From assembly GCA_938003565.1 (NCBI GenBank), contig CALKYB010000212.1, forward strand, positions 1 through 6,683: DNA of 6,683 nucleotides, given 5' to 3'. Below, one piece after another: positions 4,901-6,683 of the stretch. The notes under the pieces were generated by a model. That model worked only from the letters and a program-made list of their open reading frames with translations. It had not been told where the DNA came from and did not search any database. How positions within the stretch are numbered: position 1 is the first letter of the stretch; every line of letters starts with the position of its first letter. Made by a program: the position numbers and the translations under genes. Source of the DNA: an uncultured bacterium (lineage in GTDB: Bacteria > Bdellovibrionota_C > UBA2361 > SZUA-149 > CALKYB01).

Positions 4901-6427
4901 ACTCTAGATGCAAGTAGCAATAATGCTAAAATTTCAGGAATTGAAATTTCAAGTGGACCTGACTCAAGTTCATCCTCCAGCTCTAGCTCAAGTGGGACTA
5001 CTACAACCACCACTACCACAGTCTCTACTACTACAACTTCCTCAACAACTACAACTGTACCAGGCGGCACTGGTTACTCGTTGAGAATAAACTCTGGTGG
5101 CGACTCATTCACTGCGACAGACGGAAATGTATGGCTTGCCGACACCTACTTTTCGGGTGGTAATAATTATTCTTCATCAAACTCCATAGACGGCTCTTCT
5201 GAGCAGGGGCTATACCAAACCGAGAGATATGGTAATCCATTCTCTTATAACATACCGCTTGGAAATGGAGTTTACTCACTAACTCTTCATTTCGCCGAGG
5301 TTTATGCAACTGGAACTAGCCAAAGGGTTATGTCAGTTGACGTAGAGGGCTATAGAACAATCTCTAACTTGGACCTTTTCGCTGAATCTGGTCAAAATAC
5401 TGCGTACAGCCTCAACCAATTGGTCTCTGTCACCGATGGTCAGTTGGATATAGACTTCAGTGCAGCTGTTAACAACGCGAAACTCTCTGGTATTGAAATT
5501 ACCGAGTCTGGGTCCGGCACCGTTCCCACTCTAAAAATAAGTCCACCAAACAGTTCTCAAAGTATTTCCTCGCTGAATTTCGGTAATGTTCCTTATCTGC
5601 AATCTGAAACTTCTGAAATTCAGTTAACTAACTCAGGCTCTGGAGTTTTGGATATTAGTAGCATCTCCATTTCCGGAGATGACAGTGCTGATTTCATTAT
5701 TACCCAAAACTCACCCTACTCCCTTGGAGCTGGTGAATCTGAAACAATAAGCATCGAATTTATTCCATCTGCAAATGGCTCCAAGAGCGCCACGATAAGA
5801 ATTGATTCTAACGATATTAACCTAAGTCACCAGGTTGACCTTGCAGGTAACGGTGTAGCTCCGGACATTCCCGGTGGGCCGTTCGCTCTCAGAATTAATT
5901 CAGGCGGAAACTACTACATAGATGGAGAAGGACATCAGTGGAATGCCGACGACCATTACCTTAATGGTGGGCAGTTTGCAGTTACTGACGAAATTCTTGA
6001 AACAGATGATGATAAAATCTATCAGTCTGAACGGTATGGAACTAGCAATGGATTAATTTCCTACTCTATCCCTGTTCCTAAAGTCGCTACATATAAAGTA
6101 ATTTTGCATTTCGCAGAAATTTACTTTGACTATGCCGAAGAGCGAATTATCAATGCCGAAGTTGAAGGTGAGTTAATTGCTGAGAACATGGACATAGCAC
6201 TGGACTCAGGCACTTTCAGACCTCATACGGTGGAAGCTGAAGTTTATGTTACTGATGGTTATGTGGATGTTGACCTCTCAGCAGTTGTACAAAATTCTAA
6301 AATTTCTGGAATAGAAGTTATCGAATCTTTGCACCCAGGGCACCCTTTCTTACATGTTGTAATTGATGCACCTGACTATGCTATTGATTTCGATGGTGAC
6401 GGATTTGGTAGTGTTCAGCTCCATTGA
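1964..6427 (+). CDS. Large secreted SGNH/GDSL hydrolase with six malectin modules; frame ends at an apparently premature TGA
   Basis: The open frame encodes 1487 aa. An in-frame TGA lies 4 nt before the ATG at 1964, fixing this start; no good Shine-Dalgarno is visible. A signal peptide (core LGLVLSLFLF) is cut at A-L-A before C31. Domains in order: SGNH/GDSL hydrolase (about 46-241; S54, G99, N132, D217, H220); three Asp-rich calcium loops (248-303); malectin 1 (309-451), 2 (489-631), 3 (672-814), 4 (854-995) and 5 (1038-1179), joined by Thr/Ser linkers; Ig-like choice-of-anchor D/ASH-type domain (about 1187-1299); malectin 6 (1307-1453); start of a PKD-like domain (1460-1487). The likely role is esterase action (for example deacetylation) on a glycan, with multivalent carbohydrate binding outside the cell; the substrate is unknown. 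Cysteines occur only at 31, 42, 68 and 76. The stop falls inside the PKD-like domain and the frame continues to the window end, so this is probably the interrupted front of a longer protein. Confidence 0.9.
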   Translation: MFSLSISHTKAVHTLGLVLSLFLFSNSALACPDIDGLVDVNCDGELNILAFGDSITAGSDGDATGGGCDFGSGGRCDSMGGYPGRLQTLLPNSSVVNLGISGERTDQAANRSVSTFASANAPDYIILHEGVNDISRANNDLVTPLESADNLRQVVQDGEDAGARVLWANLTSATRVLADSSLPYPTFQDWVDEINLQISGETSIDFSGLGTTILGEDGLHPNGDGYQAMALRAKRDLESFSNSNRPADTDNDGVYDFAEPSFGTIVGDSDTDNDGLLDGYEIFVSGTSPSNPDTNGDGINDGQDNTNDFSLRINAGGNAFTDSFGYSWVADQSFIGGNTYSTTSGISGTSDDELYQTERYGNPFSYEIAVPNGEYEVTFHFAEIFATSANSRLFDVSLEGVIAQSDIDLFAEAGSNAPVTLFETVIVSDGSLSVDLAASLNFAKLSGIEIQNSGGTSPTTTTTTTTSTTTTTLPPVSSSSSSSSSGTGFVVRINSGGDSFTDSNGYTWQADTSYSGGNPFSASTPIAGTVDDLLYQSERWGNPYSYNIDLPNDTYEVRLHFAEIFATSAGQRLMDIAVEGNLFLSSFDLFAEAGANTSYIVNSSVTVTDGQLNIDLSASANNAKLSGLEVLGSGTGGGTTTTTTTLTTSTTTTTSPPVSSSSSSSSSGTNNFALRVNAGGSDHVDAQGNQWIADTAYSGGNAFSSSAPIAGTTDDVIYQTERWGNPFSYSVAVPNGDYTVILHFSEIFATAASSRILDVELENTLVLDDFDLFAASGANNAHIDTISTSVTDGEINILLNASVNNAKLSGFEILSDTGVSSSSSTSTSGTTTTTTTTTIPVSSSSSSSSGGNNFNLRINSGGSELVDSSGNSWVADTAFSGGNPFSTNSTISGTSDQGIYQTERYGNPFSYNVAVPNGDYFITLHFAEIFATSANSRIMNVSAEGQSLVSDFDLFSVAGSNSAYTSSFSLSVSDGELNITLDASSNNAKISGIEISSGPDSSSSSSSSSSGTTTTTTTTVSTTTTSSTTTTVPGGTGYSLRINSGGDSFTATDGNVWLADTYFSGGNNYSSSNSIDGSSEQGLYQTERYGNPFSYNIPLGNGVYSLTLHFAEVYATGTSQRVMSVDVEGYRTISNLDLFAESGQNTAYSLNQLVSVTDGQLDIDFSAAVNNAKLSGIEITESGSGTVPTLKISPPNSSQSISSLNFGNVPYLQSETSEIQLTNSGSGVLDISSISISGDDSADFIITQNSPYSLGAGESETISIEFIPSANGSKSATIRIDSNDINLSHQVDLAGNGVAPDIPGGPFALRINSGGNYYIDGEGHQWNADDHYLNGGQFAVTDEILETDDDKIYQSERYGTSNGLISYSIPVPKVATYKVILHFAEIYFDYAEERIINAEVEGELIAENMDIALDSGTFRPHTVEAEVYVTDGYVDVDLSAVVQNSKISGIEVIESLHPGHPFLHVVIDAPDYAIDFDGDGFGSVQLH
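2099..2686 (+). other. SGNH/GDSL hydrolase domain
   Basis: Residues 46-241. All four SGNH blocks are visible: block I FGDSITAG with nucleophile S54; block II NLGISG with oxyanion-hole G99; block III GVNDI with N132; block V DGLHPN with D217 and H220. The catalytic set is complete, so the enzyme should be active. The family includes acetylxylan and other carbohydrate esterases, lipases and thioesterases; coupling to malectin modules favours a carbohydrate substrate. A Gly-rich insert with two cysteines (C68, C76) follows block I. Confidence 0.9.
2705..2872 (+). other. Calcium-binding Asp-rich repeats (thrombospondin type 3-like)
   Basis: Residues 248-303 hold three loops: DTDNDG (D248, D250, D252), DSDTDNDG (from D268) and DTNGDG (from D293), each followed by a hydrophobic residue and an acidic or polar residue. 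This is the usual TSP3/EF-hand-like calcium linker of bacterial surface proteins. It probably forms a calcium-rigidified spacer between the enzyme and the binding array. Confidence 0.8.
3317..3427 (+). repeat. Thr/Ser linker 1 (between malectin 1 and 2)
   Basis: Residues 452-488: Thr runs (8 and 5), then LPPV, then nine Ser and Gly. Flexible, probably O-glycosylatable spacer. Codons are mixed (ACA, ACG, ACC, ACT; AGC, TCC, TCA, TCT), so it is not a simple microsatellite. Confidence 0.85.
3857..3976 (+). repeat. Thr/Ser linker 2 (between malectin 2 and 3)
   Basis: Residues 632-671, same order as linker 1: Gly-rich start, Thr runs, SPPV, nine Ser, Gly-Thr. The shared PPV-Ser9 core indicates that linkers 1 and 2 were duplicated together with their modules. 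Confidence 0.85.
4406..4522 (+). repeat. Ser/Thr linker 3 (between malectin 3 and 4)
   Basis: Residues 815-853: an early Ser block, STSTSG, nine Thr, IPV, eight Ser and Gly-Gly. It is intermediate between the Thr-then-Ser order of linkers 1-2 and the Ser-then-Thr order of linker 4. Confidence 0.85.
4949..5074 (+). repeat. Ser/Thr linker 4 (between malectin 4 and 5)
   Basis: Residues 996-1037: ten Ser first, then Gly, eight Thr, VSTTTTSSTTTT, VPGG. It lacks the PV-Ser block at its C-terminal end, so its order is reversed relative to linker 1. Confidence 0.85.
5522..5860 (+). other. Ig-like choice-of-anchor D / ASH-type domain
   Basis: Residues about 1187-1299. Typical signposts: LNFGNV near the start, then EIQLTNSGSGVLDISSISISG, DFIITQNSPYSLGAGES, then ISIEFIPSANGSKSATIRIDSND and the closing VDLAGNGVAP. 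Such domains are beta-sandwich spacers in exported proteins. Here it separates malectin 5 from malectin 6. Confidence 0.8.
5882..6322 (+). other. Sixth, divergent malectin domain
   Basis: Residues 1307-1453. It keeps RINSGG, W-x-AD, YQSERYG, LHFAEI, VTDG and SKISGIEV but differs from modules 1-5. NPFSY becomes TSNGLISY with a small insertion, and the DLFA-x-x-G block becomes MDIALDSG. It has no Thr/Ser linker. It probably belongs to an older C-terminal unit with the following PKD-like domain and is not part of the recent tandem array. Confidence 0.85.
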
Positions 6428-6682
6428 ACGGGATCTCACACCCATGAAATTGGTCATACCCTAAGTAGCTTTGAGTGGCAGCATAATGGTAACTCTATTG
6501 GTTCCGGCCAGAGTAGAGTCACTGAGCTTCCCCTAGGAACGCAGAATGTCAGCCTAACAATTCTAGATGATAACACCCCTCCAGAAAGTCTGAGCGGATC
6601 CAAGAATATAACGGTTGTGCCGGTGACGGCTGTTCCCGGCTCTGTCGGTCGGTACTTCAAAGCGGCCTCTGGCCAGGCCTCA
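6428..6682 (+). pseudogene. In-frame continuation of the large protein after the TGA (rest of PKD-like domain and start of the next region)
   Basis: Read in the same frame as the gene starting at 1964, these 85 codons contain no stop and run off the window. The translation begins TGSHTHEIGH, then LSSFEWQHNGNSIG, VTELPLGTQNVSLTILDD and ITVVPVTAVPGSVGRYF. The FEW strand and the LGTQNVSLTILDDN strand are typical of the second half of a PKD-like beta-sandwich. Its first strands (FLHVVIDAP, AIDFDGDGFGSVQL) lie just before the stop. The segment is therefore the missing part of one protein. No RBS or plausible start lies after the stop for independent translation. The 3' end is cut by the window. 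Confidence 0.8.
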
Positions 6683-6683
6683 C

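Larger units (their letters stand above)
2888..5500 (+). repeat. Array of five tandem malectin domains
   Basis: Modules start at 2888, 3428, 3977, 4523 and 5075 (each about 142 residues, period about 180 with the linker). Shared core, in order: RINSGG, W-x-AD, SGGN, then D/E-x-x-YQTERxGNPFSY, VPNG-x-Y, LHFAEIFAT, R-x-x-x-V-x-x-E(G/N), DLFA, SVTDG, NNAKLSGIEI. This is the malectin carbohydrate-binding fold (Pfam malectin), known to bind glucose-based disaccharides in the animal protein; the bacterial ligands are generally untested. The conserved Tyr and Phe in YQTER..FSY and LHFAE are candidate sugar contacts, by analogy. Confidence 0.9.

Noticed and set aside
3757..5070. Minus-strand reading frames rich in Val and Glu opposite the malectin array (e.g. 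4189-4659)
   Set aside because: Their Val and Glu/Leu runs are simply the reverse complement of the Thr and Ser linkers; they have no RBS and no family.
2888..5500. CRISPR-like or satellite DNA repeat
   Set aside because: The periodicity is at the protein level (about 180 residues); the DNA copies are strongly diverged and the frame is open throughout.
6425..6427. TGA recoded as glycine (as in Gracilibacteria/SR1) or as Trp
   Set aside because: Although Gly would fit the position, the 1487 codons before it use ordinary GGN for Gly and contain no other in-frame TGA, and the DsbA-like gene has none either. A recoded genome would show many.
6425..6427. Selenocysteine at the TGA
   Set aside because: There is no redox context, no Cys in family motifs at this position, and no clear hairpin just downstream. 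A structural beta-sandwich turn is not a selenoprotein site.

Overview
The window looks like bacterial accessory chromosome from a Gram-negative organism. Two proteins carry export signals, one is a periplasmic DsbA-like thiol oxidoreductase, and the base composition is moderately AT-rich with short ordinary intergenic regions. The lineage cannot be fixed from sequence alone. The style (Thr/Ser-rich linkers, malectin modules, a long secreted multidomain enzyme) would suit a proteobacterium living on polysaccharides, but that is inference.

Layout: (1) 2-187, minus strand, a complete 61-aa one-helix membrane protein of the DUF5989 type. (2) 188-470, a divergent intergenic region with two DnaA-box-like 9-mers and a small hairpin. 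(3) 471-1259, plus strand, an exported DsbA/ScsC-like thioredoxin-fold protein with a CPYC active site, a clear ribosome binding site and a strong rho-independent terminator at 1299-1330. (4) 1331-1963, mostly intergenic: a 9-bp inverted repeat (1415-1452), a possible 72-aa minus-strand gene (1481-1699) behind a perfect TATAAT, a third DnaA-box-like site, a good sigma70-type promoter facing right (1799-1826), and an operator- or hairpin-like palindrome (1845-1870). (5) 1964 to the window end, a very large secreted protein: signal peptide, SGNH/GDSL hydrolase, three calcium-binding Asp-rich loops, five malectin modules joined by poly-Thr/poly-Ser linkers, an Ig-like 'choice-of-anchor D'/ASH-type domain, a sixth divergent malectin module, and a PKD-like domain.

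The most notable observation is that the large reading frame stops at a TGA (6425-6427) inside the PKD-like domain, yet the same frame stays open for 85 more codons to the window edge and encodes the rest of that domain. The stop is therefore probably a recent nonsense change, a sequencing error or a read-through site, not the natural C-terminus. The natural protein would exceed 1570 residues and continue beyond the window.

Functionally, the large protein is best read as a cell-surface or secreted carbohydrate-active esterase with a multivalent glycan-binding arm. The DsbA-like protein could help oxidise its N-terminal cysteines, but nothing places the two in one operon: a terminator and about 700 bases separate them.
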